In this document: in pieces, positions 25,456-36,113 of the stretch
Position numbering within the stretch: position 1 is the stretch's first letter
How the letters are laid out: the number at the start of each line of letters is the position of its first letter
From: DATKMP01 sp963790045
Lineage (GTDB): Bacteria; Bacteroidota; Ignavibacteria; UBA10030
Direction: 5' to 3'
Length of the DNA: 64,000 bases
Assembly: GCA_963790045.1 (NCBI GenBank)
Contig: CAWBMS010000007.1
Coordinates: 310,001 to 374,000, forward strand
Translations under genes and position numbers: made by a program
Notes under the pieces: model-generated
What the model was told of the DNA's origin: nothing
Database searches by the model: none
The model's input: the letters and a program-made list of their open reading frames with translations, nothing else

Positions 25456-26819
25456 CTAAAAATGTACGACATCATTATAGAGAACGAACACCATAAACGC
25501 AAGCAAGATAAAAAAGCCAATCTGCTGCACGATAATACGGACTTTATTGGGAACTTCGCGTTTAAAAACTGCTTCATAAACCAAAAAAGCAAGATGTCCG
25601 CCATCTAATGCCGGAAAAGGAAGAATGTTGATGAGCGCCAGAGTGATACTTAAAAGTGCTAAAAAGCCCAAGAACGATCCGATTCCGCTTTCGGCAGATT
25701 GATTTGCCATCTGCGCAATTTTGACAGGGCCGCCAACCGAATTGGAAAACGATGCTTTACCGACAATGATCTGGTAAATATTGGTGAGAAATAATTGGCT
25801 GGCAAATACCACTTCATGAATGCCTGCGGGCAACGCCTCTATAATAGTATAGTTTTCATGAAGAACGGGTCCATAATACGCAACTGATAAAGAAACACCG
25901 ATTCTTCCTTCCTTGGTCGGCGTAACTTTTGTCTCCATTGTTTGATTTCCGCGTTTCCACGTCAATAAAATTTCTTTTCCTGCATTTGCTTTTACAATCT
26001 CCGGCAACGAGCCGGAATTGATTGTCGTTCCGTTCACAGCAAGAATGGTATCGCTTGGTTGCAAACCGATAGCTTCAGCCGGCTTTCCTTTTTCAACTGC
26101 TTGAACGACCGGAACAAGTCCTGCGGGAAGAATTCCGAATCGTTCTTGTGTTAGATCAGGCAATGTTGCATGTTGGATCGTTAATAATTTCACGGAATCA
26201 TTTCGCTGAATTTGTAACATCATATCTTGAGTGGCAGATTCTGTATAAATCAAACTTTCAACATCTTCCCACTGTTTCATGGTGTGATTATTGATAGCGA
26301 CAATTTTATCGCCTACCTGCAATCCTGCATGTGCTGGCAGCACTGTTTGCTGCTACATATCCGATTTCGGTTATTGGGCGTACCATTTTTCCATTGTAAT
26401 AAATAATGCCCCAGAAAATACAGATTGCCAGCAAAACATTCATTGCAACACCGGCACACATCACAATGGCGCGTTGCCAAATAGGTTTAGCGCGAAATTC
26501 CCATGGCCGCGGGTCGTGCGATAAAAATTCTGTGTCCATGCTTTCGTCAATCATACCGGCGATTTTCACATATCCGCCGATGGGAAACATTGCCACACGA
26601 TAATCGGTATGATCTTCCAGTATCCAGATCGCTGGGAAGCGAGCCGAATGAGAAATTGTTTTTCTTGTTCCAACCGCACAATCGATTGCCCATCCCGATG
26701 GCAAACACTTCCGCCCGCATCTTAAATAATTTTGCAGTGATGAAATGCCCGAACTCATGCACCAACACCAGCACGCCGAAGATAATAATGAAATAAAAGA
26801 TACTGCTAAGAATTTCCAT
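25456..26819 (-). CDS. rseP: Site-2 protease RseP (two frame breaks)
   Basis: Intramembrane zinc metalloprotease of about 453 residues that cleaves membrane-bound anti-sigma factors and remnant signal peptides. HEFGH lies in the first helix (VLVLVHEFGHF) and the third metal ligand in NILPFPALDGGHL of a late helix. Two PDZ domains lie between (about 130-300; AGLQVGDKIVAIN and AIGLQPSDTILAVNG). The frame breaks near 26615 (extra G in ACTGGAAG, restoring TEDHTDYRVAMFPIGGYVK) and near 26325 (extra T, restoring NSAASTAGLQVGDK). All catalytic residues are intact, so I read these as sequence errors. It follows dxr by 29 bases, a common arrangement. Confidence 0.93.
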
Positions 26820-26848
26820 GATGCTTTCTACTTTTCTAACAAAAATGA

Positions 26849-28009
26849 TTATAAGAGAGTTCGCACATACTTGCGCGTTTTGGCGTCCACTTCAAACGTG
26901 TGTTCTAATTCCGGCGCATGGTGATTGGTGTGAGTGGCGAGTGCACGCTCAATGAGTTCGGGAATTTTGCTAAACGATATTTTATGATTCAAAAATGCTT
27001 CCACTGCAATTTCGTTTGCAGCGTTCATTGCCGCCGGTGCCGTTCCGCCAAGTGCTAACGCATCGAACGCTAACTGTAAACAACGAAACTTTTCTTTATC
27101 CGGCGCAAAGAACGTCATCGTGTGCAGGTGCGGAAAGTCGATGCGCGCTCCACCGAGCGGCAATCGTTCTGGATACGTCAACGCATATTGAATGGGAAGT
27201 TTCATGTCCGGTATGCCCAATTGCGCTTTCACCGAACCATCGACAAATTCCACCATCGAATGAATAATCGATTGTGGATGCACAACGACGTCGATTCTGT
27301 TTGCGGGAATATCGAACAGCCAGCGAGCTTCGATTACTTCTAATCCTTTGTTCATCAACGTTGCAGAATCGATCGTGATCTTGTTTCCCATTTTCCAGTT
27401 CGGATGATTGAGCGCGGCTTCCACGGTGATGCCGGCAAAATCATTTTGATGCATGTGCAAAAACGGACCACCGGATGCCGTAATAATAAGTTTTGCAACG
27501 CGGTGAGGATCTTCACCGGTCAGACATTGCATAATGGCGCTGTGTTCACTGTCGATGGGAAGAAGTTCTACACCGAACTCCTTCACCAATCCCGTAACAA
27601 TTTCTCCTGCAACGACTAACGTTTCTTTGTTGGCAAGTGCAATATTTTTTTTTTGCCGAATGGCTTCTACTGTCGGCTTCAAGCCGGCAAATCCCACAAG
27701 CGCATTCACGACAACATCCACATCATCTCGCCGGACAATTTCCAATAATCCTTCGCTGCCGACAAAAACTTCCACGCTTGCAGGGAGACGTTTGCGCGCT
27801 TCTTCCGCACATTGTGCATCGAATATCACCACGCCGCGCGGATTGAATTGTTGTACCTGCTCCGCCAGCAAATCGACATTCGTATTCGCTGTTAAATATG
27901 TGGCACGGAAGCGATCCGGCATGTGCGAGATTACTTCCAGCGTATTCCGCCCGATAGAACCGGTGGAACCAAGGATTGCAATGTTTGTTACGGTGTTTCC
28001 CATTGACAT
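26849..28009 (-). CDS. dxr: 1-deoxy-D-xylulose 5-phosphate reductoisomerase
   Basis: Second enzyme of the MEP isoprenoid pathway; converts DXP to 2-C-methyl-D-erythritol 4-phosphate with NADPH in the cytoplasm. The 386-residue length is typical. NADPH-binding ILGSTGSIGRNTLEVI is at the N-terminus, ALANKETLV in the middle, and the metal and substrate residues lie in LLPIDSEHSAI and HPNWKMGNKITIDSATLMNK. It runs into rseP. Together with pdxJ at the left edge it shows that this genome uses DXP for both isoprenoids and vitamin B6. Confidence 0.97.
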   Translation of the reverse strand: MSMGNTVTNIAILGSTGSIGRNTLEVISHMPDRFRATYLTANTNVDLLAEQVQQFNPRGVVIFDAQCAEEARKRLPASVEVFVGSEGLLEIVRRDDVDVVVNALVGFAGLKPTVEAIRQKKNIALANKETLVVAGEIVTGLVKEFGVELLPIDSEHSAIMQCLTGEDPHRVAKLIITASGGPFLHMHQNDFAGITVEAALNHPNWKMGNKITIDSATLMNKGLEVIEARWLFDIPANRIDVVVHPQSIIHSMVEFVDGSVKAQLGIPDMKLPIQYALTYPERLPLGGARIDFPHLHTMTFFAPDKEKFRCLQLAFDALALGGTAPAAMNAANEIAVEAFLNHKISFSKIPELIERALATHTNHHAPELEHTFEVDAKTRKYVRTLL

Positions 28010-28108
28010 TGTTCAAGGTAAAGAATAAAGGAAGGGTTGTCAAGAAATCGGTTGACACGAAAAATCCTTCGATGCATATCGGCATTCTCTTTTGTATATT
28101 GACGTGAG

Positions 28109-29956
28109 ATGAAAGAAAAAGTTCGGAACAAGATGACGTTGCTAAAAAAAACTATTGTGTGGAATGTACTCTTTTTCACATTCATGTGTTTTGCGACCGT
28201 TTTTGCGCAAGAACTCGATAATGCAACCCAACTCCGCCTTGCTCAGCAATTGGAAGACGAAGGCGAGTGGGAACATGCTGCAGCATTGTATCAAGGTTTG
28301 TATCGATCAATGCCAAACAACGCTGTTGTAATCGATGGATTGCAGCGGAGCTATGCGCAGCTTAAACAATACGACAGCGCCATCGTTGTTATCCAGCGAT
28401 GGCTTGTGCGCGAGCCGAACAATATCAACGCCATGGGAAATCTCGGCGGATTGTATTATGATTCGGGACACGAGCGGCAGGCGGATTCCATTTGGAACGC
28501 CATCATCACCATCGACCCGCACAATACGAATCTCTACCGGTTTGTTGCATCAGAAATGATGGAACACCGTTTGTACGATAAATCCATTGCAATGTATGTG
28601 CGTGGAAGAAAAGCAAGCGGTAATGATGCGGCATTTGCACAGGAACTTGGTTCCCTCTATGCCGCGCTTCAAAATTATTCTGAGGCAACACGCGAATATT
28701 TGCGGCTGATAGCCGAGTCGCCCAACCAGCTTGGCTTGGTGCAGGCACTTATCAGCCAGATGTTGTCCGAACCGCACGCGCTCGTTTCAATTACGCCAGT
28801 TGTTGCAGACGCGATAAAAAATTCTTCGGATAATATTGCGTTGCGACGGTTGTATGCATGGTTATTAATGGAAAAAAGGAATTTTACAAACGCACTGGAG
28901 CAGTATCGCATCATCGACCAGCGATCAAACGCTCACGGATTGGAACTCTTCAACTTTGCGCAGCGATTATATCAAGAACATGCCGATGCGGTTGCAGCAG
29001 AAGCGTACAAAGAATTGATCGCGGCATATTCGCAGCAATCATTTTTCTCGCTGGCAAAGTTCGGATATGCACGCGCGGAAGAAGAATTAATGTCAAGAAC
29101 AACGGATACGGTTCCAACAGTACCAATCCCGCAAACATCGGCGGTCATTTCATTGTATGAGGAACTTGCCGCAGCATATCCGACAACCGATCTTGCCGCA
29201 CAATCATTATATCGCATCGGTATTATAAAATTCCAAACATTGTTCGATCTTGATGGTGCGCTTGCCGCCTTTAAACAAATCCGAACAATTCCGCAGATCA
29301 CCAATATTTCATACGCTGCCGTCTTGCAGACAGGCGATGTACAAATTGCGCGCAACGATCTTGCAGAAGCACGCAAAGAATATCTTACTGTTCTTCCTGT
29401 TCCCGCGTATCATGATCAGGCGCTCTTGAAACTTGCCGAGATGGATTATTTTGAAGCAAAGTTCGATACCGCGCTGGCAAAACTTCAGTGGTTCAATGCG
29501 AATTTAAAAAACGATCTTACCAACGGTGCGCTACAGCTGCAATACTTCATTCAAGAAAATAATTCTTCCGCGCCGCAAGCGCTGGCAGAGTTTGCGCATG
29601 CCGCCTTGCTCGCGCGCCAGCGGAAATATTCCGAAGCGCTCGTGCAATTTGAAGACATCATCCGGCTCTACCCGCAAACGCTGTTGATCGACGATGCGCT
29701 CGTGCAAAAAGCGGAACTGTTACTTCAACTCGGCAAATCTTCCGATGCTATTGCTACATTCCGTTTTGTTGCGGATTCGCTCCAGCTAAGCATTTTAAAA
29801 GATCACGCACAATTTCGTATTGCGGAAATTTTTCAGAACACGCTGCATAACAGACCCGCCGCCATCGATGCCTACGAGCAAATGCTAACAAAATTTCCGA
29901 ATTCGTTGTATGCAGAAGAAGCGCGCAAGCGCATCCGCACGTTGCGCGGAAATTAA
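28109..29956 (+). CDS. Exported TPR-repeat protein
   Basis: A 615-residue exported protein; the hydrophobic stretch VWNVLFFTFMCFATVFAQ is a signal peptide (start at 28109 or at ATG 28133). The rest is helical tetratricopeptide repeats throughout, for example EGEWEHAAALYQGLYRSMPNN near the N-terminus, AFKQIRTIP in the middle and the YbgF-like DRPAAIDAYEQMLTKFPNSLYAEEA-type last repeat. The tail resembles outer membrane lipoproteins BamD and YbgF in spacing. It diverges from dxr and stands alone. A protein-protein scaffold in the periplasm is the safe description; no specific partner is visible. Confidence 0.85.
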   Translation: MKEKVRNKMTLLKKTIVWNVLFFTFMCFATVFAQELDNATQLRLAQQLEDEGEWEHAAALYQGLYRSMPNNAVVIDGLQRSYAQLKQYDSAIVVIQRWLVREPNNINAMGNLGGLYYDSGHERQADSIWNAIITIDPHNTNLYRFVASEMMEHRLYDKSIAMYVRGRKASGNDAAFAQELGSLYAALQNYSEATREYLRLIAESPNQLGLVQALISQMLSEPHALVSITPVVADAIKNSSDNIALRRLYAWLLMEKRNFTNALEQYRIIDQRSNAHGLELFNFAQRLYQEHADAVAAEAYKELIAAYSQQSFFSLAKFGYARAEEELMSRTTDTVPTVPIPQTSAVISLYEELAAAYPTTDLAAQSLYRIGIIKFQTLFDLDGALAAFKQIRTIPQITNISYAAVLQTGDVQIARNDLAEARKEYLTVLPVPAYHDQALLKLAEMDYFEAKFDTALAKLQWFNANLKNDLTNGALQLQYFIQENNSSAPQALAEFAHAALLARQRKYSEALVQFEDIIRLYPQTLLIDDALVQKAELLLQLGKSSDAIATFRFVADSLQLSILKDHAQFRIAEIFQNTLHNRPAAIDAYEQMLTKFPNSLYAEEARKRIRTLRGN

Positions 29957-30322
29957 CACTTCCGTCTTTTTCAATCCCTCGAATATTTTAGAAGAATGAA
30001 AAAGTGTCTCTTCCTATTCTCCAATAAAAATTAATGAACTCAAATTTCGTTTGTTGGAAGAGAATTGAAAGATCTGGAAGCGTTTTAGGTTTTATGGGAT
30101 GAGGACTAATTTTTTTAGGAGGACAATATATTTTTTCTGGAGAAGAAAGAATAAATTTTGGAAAGTGATTTATTTTTAAATTATTCCCATAAAATTCTTT
30201 TGAAAGTATATATATTATTGTATAATCGATATTTGATTTTTATAGAAAAATAATTACTTTTAAATAAAACTGATTATATGTTTAGTAATAGATATAAATA
30301 TTGAAATAAAGGAGATAAAACG
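29957..30322. other. AT-rich upstream region of the HTH regulator
   Basis: 366 bases with no gene. It is strongly AT-rich, especially 30130-30310, with an AAAGGAG ribosome site at 30308. It probably holds the promoter of the regulator at 30323; I could not pick a definite box. Confidence 0.5.
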
Positions 30323-30673
30323 ATGCTAAAATTCAATTTTCAGCGTCTTTTCAAGGCAAGAGGTATTGAAAAGTCGTTCACTTATATGGTACGCAAAGGT
30401 TTTTCCAAAAACTATGCTACGCGGTTGAACACGGGAAAAATAAAAATGATGAATCTGAAAGATGTGGAAGCAATGTGCGAGTTTCTGGAATGCACACCGA
30501 ATGATCTGTTGGAATGGACGCCGAATAAAAATGTTGCAGATGCATCAAAACATCCTTTGCATGAACTGATCCGTGTGGATACTTCGGCGAACATTAAGGC
30601 GATCTTGAATGCGATCCCGATTTCGCAATTGGCGGAAGTAGAAAAGTATATTTTAGAAAAAGTGAAGAAGTAG
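30323..30673 (+). CDS. XRE-type helix-turn-helix regulator
   Basis: A 116-residue DNA-binding protein. Residues about 10-62 form a Cro/CI-like domain: FTYMVRKGFSKNYATRLNTG covers the recognition helices and MCEFLECTPNDLLEW is the typical XRE ending. The C-terminal 45 residues are helical and may dimerise. A strong AAAGGAG precedes the ATG. It heads a same-strand run with the sensor kinase and the sigma-54 activator and may regulate them, though the 73-base gap leaves room for another promoter. Confidence 0.88.
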   Translation: MLKFNFQRLFKARGIEKSFTYMVRKGFSKNYATRLNTGKIKMMNLKDVEAMCEFLECTPNDLLEWTPNKNVADASKHPLHELIRVDTSANIKAILNAIPISQLAEVEKYILEKVKK

Positions 30674-30746
30674 CGGTACGATGATTTTATAATCCGATTT
30701 TCGTAGATTGCAGTGGACGTTTTTGTTGTTCACCAGCATTTGACTC

Positions 30747-33700
30747 ATGAAATTTTGGAAACAGATATTCTGCCTTTGTACGATTATGTTGTGTACCGGC
30801 TGTGTGCTGCCGGAACAACACAGAGCTACCGTCGAACATACTGCTGCAACTGAAACGTGGTACCGTCAATCGGTCGTTGAACTCGGTACCGCATTCACAT
30901 GATTTCGCCTTCGCGGGGATTTGCTTCCGTGCGAGGACGCGGCGAAAGTATCCGCGGCGGCATCTATCAATTTTCCGGTGTTCGCTGGAATCCGCTTTTT
31001 GAATTTCCCTATTCTGATTCTCCGCTGCTTGCGGTTGTCGATTCCGGATCGGTATGGACAGTCAATCACCTAATTCATACGGGCAATTGTCAGCCGATTG
31101 TTTGTCATTGGTTCTCCTCGCAACTACATGAAAGTGCCGTTCCGAAATTAATGTGGGACAAAACTGATTATGCAATTCTCACCGGCATTTCATTTCCCAC
31201 GTCGATGGATGGATGGATGGTCGGACAGCAGGGGCACATTCTTCGGTATCACGATGCAGGATGGAAGGAAGAGGCAACTTCGATAGGAGCGGCTTCGCGT
31301 TCCAACGTGTATGAAGGCGATCTTACAGATGTGCAAATGCTGACGCCGACGTCGGGATGGGCGATTGGAAAAAACGGCATCATTCTTCGCTATCAAAATG
31401 GGAAATGGAAAAAATATGCTTCGCCCACTCAACATGATTTATTCCGCGTAAGCATTGTCGATGAACGTCACGGTTGGATCGTTGGAGACAATGGAACGGT
31501 GTTGCAATGGAACGGTGAGGCATGGAATATTTTTTCACTTGATCTGCAAACACGCTTAAATTCTGTGCGGGCATTAGACACAACGCACGCATACATTGTA
31601 GGGAATAATTCCACGTTCTATGTTTTTGATGGAACGGCATGGCATGCGAATGAATCCATCAAAATGTACGACAACATTTTGGAAGATGTCGATGTGGTGC
31701 GTGATTCATCGAATCAGTATCGGATCTGGATTATCGGTGACCATGGCATTTACACGAATTCGCAAACTATCGGTTTCTCGTTCACAGATATTACCAACAG
31801 CGCCGGTTTGCGTAAAAACGGACGCGGCGGCATGTTTGTGAATGCAGACGAATCGGAATTTCCCGATCTTCTTGTGGTGGGCGATGCTGCCCGAAATTTT
31901 CTATTCACCAATACGCGGAATAATCATTTTCACGAAACCACCATCGATGGTGCCTCCGTACCAACTGAAGTGAAAGCAACTGCGCTGGGCGATATGAATA
32001 ACGACGGTGTGCCCGATATTCTGGATGTTCTCGATCAAGGAAAATTTCATCTGGCATTTGGAAAACACTCCGGCGCGTACCGCGCCGGCATAGGAACATT
32101 TATCGTTACACGAAACGATTCCGTGCCGATCAACAGCGTTGCCGTGCGGCTTGCAGACTTCGATAACGACGGCAATCTTGATGTTTATGTCTCCAATGAA
32201 AATGGAAAAGATATGTTGTTTCGTTCAGATGGTGCAGGAATTTATACGGATGTTTTTGATTCTTCCGGTATTGAAAAAATGCTCAAGCATCATTCGTTCG
32301 GAGCAACCTTTGGCGATTTTAACAACGACGGCCGGATTGATGTTGTTATTCCGTACTGGATCAGCGAACGCGGAAAGTTTCTCGATCTTTTTTTGAACGA
32401 CGGGAATTTTCACTTTCATGCTTCAAGAGATTCGATGTTTCTCTCTTCCGACAATATTTTGCCGGATGTATGCATTGCCGCCGATTTCAATAACGACGGC
32501 AATCTCGATTTGCTGATTCATTGCCAGAATGCTCCGCCCAAAATGTTGATGAACGATGGCCATGCGCATTTCCGTGACGCATCAACAGAAATGGGTTTTA
32601 CAACGACGCTCTTCACACCGGACCCCGGCAACGGAATTCTTGCCGCAGGAGATGTGAACAACGACGGATGGATCGATGTGTTTATGGTATCGAAACTTTT
32701 TTTGAATCAACATGGAAAACGATTCGTCGAAGTTTCGGAACAAAGCGGTATTCAATTTTTAGGCCATCCATCGTTTGCGGACATCGATAACGACGGCGAT
32801 CTGGATTTGTTTCTCGGCAGCGCCGAAGGGTCGTTGGGAAGCGGTGACCGCGCTGCCCTGTACCGAAATAATTTAAATAACGGGTCTTTCATCAAAGTGC
32901 GCGTGCAAGGCGATATCAGCAATCGCATGGCGATTGGTGCAAAGGTGTTTGTCGAAGCAACGGATGATCATGCGACGAAACAACTTCGTATCGTGGGGCT
33001 TGGTTCCAATCCGATGCTGGTGCAGGATGTTTCAGAAGTTCACTTCGGCGTCGATCCGCAGCAGCAGTATCAAGTTCGTGTCGTTTTTCCTTCAGGCCGT
33101 GAGCGCGTGATGGAACAGGTACGTGCCGGCACCATTCTCACTATTCAAGAATCTCCACTGCTTTCTCGTGCCGCTACACTTTCGCTAAAATCTATTGCCC
33201 AAACCGTACACAAAATTCCGTGGTCTGTGGCATGCATTCAATTATTTTTTATTTTATTGATCTTGCTGGGTTTCTATAGTCTCGGGCAGAAGTTTCATAC
33301 CACACCCATAACTGCACGGTGGTATTTTTATGTCGGAATCGTAGCGATCTATTTGTTTGCGCTGCATCATACGGTGGAAGAGGGAATCCTAATTTCATCG
33401 TTGGCTTCGCTTGGCGCGTTGACAGTGAGCGGAAGCGCGGTTCTTGCCGTTGCGCGTGTCGCTATTCAGCGGCACGAAGCGAAGTATCTTTCGCACTACA
33501 AGCTTTTAGATGTGCTTGGGTGCGGCGGAATGGGAAAGGTGTTCAAAGCGATAGACGTGAATACTAAACAACTCGTTGCGCTGAAAATTCTTCATCCCGA
33601 GATTGTGCACAGTCAAGAAAACCGGAAACGGCTGCTTGCGGAGGGAGAAATGCTGCGTTCGATCTCCCATCCGCACGTCGTTCGTATTTTGGAGGTTGCC

Positions 33701-34282
33701 GATACTGGGGAAACGGCGTTTGTGTCGATGGAACTGCTGACAGGCGGCACACTCAAAGAATTGCTGGAACATGAACATCCGATGCAACCAGCAACGATTT
33801 TGAAAATTTTATTGGAAGTGTGCGATGGTCTCGCAGAAATCCACGCACAGAATATTATTCATCGTGATTTAAAAACCGGCAACATTATGCTGGATGCAGA
33901 ACACCACATCCGCATTATGGATTTTGGACTTTCCAAATCGCCGTTAGTAACAACGATGACTTCGTTGGGCACGGTCCTTGGAACGCTGGGCTATGTTGCG
34001 CCGGAACAAATCACGAATCAACTTATAGATCATCGTACGGATATTTTTTCGCTCGGTGTGGTGATGTACGAACTACTGACCAAGACGCTGCCGTTTCAAG
34101 GCGAAAACGAAATCGCACTGATTCACTCGATCTTTAATATTACGCCGCCGCCGCCATCGCAATGCCGAACAGATATTTCCATTGCATGGGATGCGATAGT
34201 ATCCGGATGTTTAGCGAAAAATATGTCGGAACGATTTTCCACCGTTGCACAAGTTCAGGAAGCATTGCAAGCACTCGAATGA
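30747..34282 (+). CDS. Lipoprotein-like FG-GAP/VCBS sensor fused to a C-terminal Ser/Thr kinase (frameshifted)
   Basis: About 1177 residues when joined. The ATG at 30747 opens MKFWKQIFCLCTIMLCTGC, a lipoprotein-type signal (LCTG-C). The frame breaks once just before 30899, probably by loss of one base, and then stays open. Next come propeller-like units with GWAIGKNGIILRY and GWIVGDNGTVLQW, then FG-GAP/VCBS repeats with calcium-type loops (DMNNDGVPDIL, DFDNDGNLDVY, DFNNDGRIDVV, DIDNDGDLDLF). Three helices follow (about 33220-33470), then a complete Hanks kinase: GCGGMGKV, VALKIL, HRDLKTGN, DFGLS and GTLGYVAPEQ. Most bacterial kinases of this class have the kinase first, so the order is reversed. 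Likely role: phosphorylation of a cytoplasmic target in response to an envelope cue. Confidence 0.85.
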
Positions 34283-34360
34283 TCGGAAAATAATTTTACC
34301 GTACCGTTGCAGTTAAGCATGATCGTTGCTACATTGACTCACCGAAGCAGAAGAACATTT

Positions 34361-36094
34361 ATGTCAACCATAACAGAAACGACTGAACGATTACAAGTTC
34401 TCTTGGGTAGCTCTCTCAGCGCCGTATCATCCGGTTTCATGGAAGTCAGCGCGTTGGCGAAATCGCCGGATCATGGCACCGAGCTTTCGCAAAAGATCGA
34501 TTTGCTGTTTCATCAGGTGTTAAAAACCAGTCGCTCGATCTCGGAAGAAATCAGAGCGTTGACCGAGCATCAAGAAAAAATCGAGCGGCAGCTTGAGCAA
34601 TTGACGGAAGAAAAACATCGCATGGAAGTGCTGTATGCATCCGGCATTTTGTTTTCATCGGAAACGGAAATGAAAGCGCTGATGGAAAAAGCCATCGACA
34701 CCGTGATTCGGGAATTACAAGCCGATGCCGGTTTCATCGTGCTGGTCAATGAAGCGGGTGAAACGGAAACGGTTTTTACGCGAAATGTCGATTTGAATGT
34801 TGAACCCGAAGCGCGGGAGATGAGTTCAACCGTCGTCCGGGCCACCATCGCACAATCCCGACCGACACAGGTGAATGATGAAGCGAACGATTCGTTTGTA
34901 CGAAAGCAAAGCGTTATACGGTTGGGTATCACCGCCGCGTTATGCGTTCCGTTGATTTCTAAAGGAAAAACTTTCGGTGCTGTTTATCTCGACCGTCGGC
35001 ATCAAGCGCGCCCGTTCACCGAAACCGATCTGGTCTTTCTCTTATCCTTTGCAAAACAAATTGTTCGCGGCATGGAAGTATCGATGGAAATTTCGATGCT
35101 GGAAAAACGATTGGTCTCCGATACTTCGATGAAATTCGAAGATTTGCGGAAAGACTTCAAATGCGAACAGATGATCGGTTCCAGCAGAAAATTGTTCGAC
35201 GTGCTGAAACTTGCTTCCCAGATTGCTCCGACGGATGCCTCCGTCGTTTTGCTCGGAGAAAACGGTACGGGCAAAGACTTGCTTGCGGCGGCAATCCATC
35301 AAAACAGCCGGAGAGCTTGCAAACCGTTTGTCACGATTCATTGCGGTGCCATACCGGCGGATTTATTGGAATCGGAATTGTTCGGATACGAGAGCGGTGC
35401 ATTTACAGGCGCGACAAAAACGAAACCGGGGAAGTTAGAACTTGCCGACCACGGGACGGTTTTTTTAGATGAGATCGGCGAGATGCATGTCAATTTGCAG
35501 GCGAAACTGCTGCGCGTCATCCAGACAAAAGAATTTGAACGGCTGGGAAGTGTGCAGACAAAAAAAATCGATGTCAGAATTCTTGCGGCAACCAATCGCG
35601 ATATCAAAGAAATGATTGCGGCGGGAACGTTTCGTGAAGATTTATATTATCGGTTAAAAGTATTTGAATTGGTGCTTCCGCCGCTTCGAGAAAGGCGGGA
35701 AGATATTTTAGAACTGGCAAAGCATTTCATGATAAAATATTCCCAGCGCGAACAATCGTTTTCTCTTTCTGAAGATGCGTTGAATATTTTGGAGGGATAC
35801 TATTGGCATGGCAATGTGCGGGAATTAGAAAATGTGATTCAACGTGCCGTCGTTCTTGCAAAATCTTCCACGATCGAGATCACAGATTTACCGCTTGAGC
35901 TTTCCGCTTCACACGAAGATGCTTCTCCCGTTCCGGTGGGGACTGCACTGCTCGATGCAGAAACAGAATTTCGGCGCTGGTATATTATTAAAACGCTGCG
36001 CAAGGCAAAAACCAATGCCGAGGCGGCGCAGATGCTTGGCATCAATCGTACTCATTTTTACAAACTTCTTGCGCAGTTGGATATTCAACCATAA
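34361..36094 (+). CDS. GAF-domain sigma-54-dependent transcription activator
   Basis: A 577-residue activator of RNA polymerase with sigma-54. Residues about 95-245 form a GAF sensor (VIRELQADAGFIVLVNE ... AALCVPLISKGKTFGAVYLD). The AAA+ core follows: Walker A GENGTGKD, the sigma-54 loop GAFTGA, Walker B TVFLDEIGEM and ATNRDIKEM. A Fis-type helix-turn-helix (AEAAQMLGINRTHFYKLL) ends it. No receiver domain is present, so control is by GAF ligand or by phosphorylation. I start at ATG 34361; a TTG at 34307 gives an 18-residue extension that looks unlike protein. It follows the Ser/Thr kinase by 78 bases, and kinase plus GAF-sigma-54 pairs fit a signalling unit. Confidence 0.9.
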   Translation: MSTITETTERLQVLLGSSLSAVSSGFMEVSALAKSPDHGTELSQKIDLLFHQVLKTSRSISEEIRALTEHQEKIERQLEQLTEEKHRMEVLYASGILFSSETEMKALMEKAIDTVIRELQADAGFIVLVNEAGETETVFTRNVDLNVEPEAREMSSTVVRATIAQSRPTQVNDEANDSFVRKQSVIRLGITAALCVPLISKGKTFGAVYLDRRHQARPFTETDLVFLLSFAKQIVRGMEVSMEISMLEKRLVSDTSMKFEDLRKDFKCEQMIGSSRKLFDVLKLASQIAPTDASVVLLGENGTGKDLLAAAIHQNSRRACKPFVTIHCGAIPADLLESELFGYESGAFTGATKTKPGKLELADHGTVFLDEIGEMHVNLQAKLLRVIQTKEFERLGSVQTKKIDVRILAATNRDIKEMIAAGTFREDLYYRLKVFELVLPPLRERREDILELAKHFMIKYSQREQSFSLSEDALNILEGYYWHGNVRELENVIQRAVVLAKSSTIEITDLPLELSASHEDASPVPVGTALLDAETEFRRWYIIKTLRKAKTNAEAAQMLGINRTHFYKLLAQLDIQP

Positions 36095-36113
36095 TGGTCA
36101 AAACGTGTGCGGT

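Noticed and set aside
35844..36113. 90-codon N-terminal extension of the cysteine-containing protein
   Set aside because: It lies inside the sigma-54 activator gene in another frame and reads like shadow sequence; ATG at 36114 is the sensible start.
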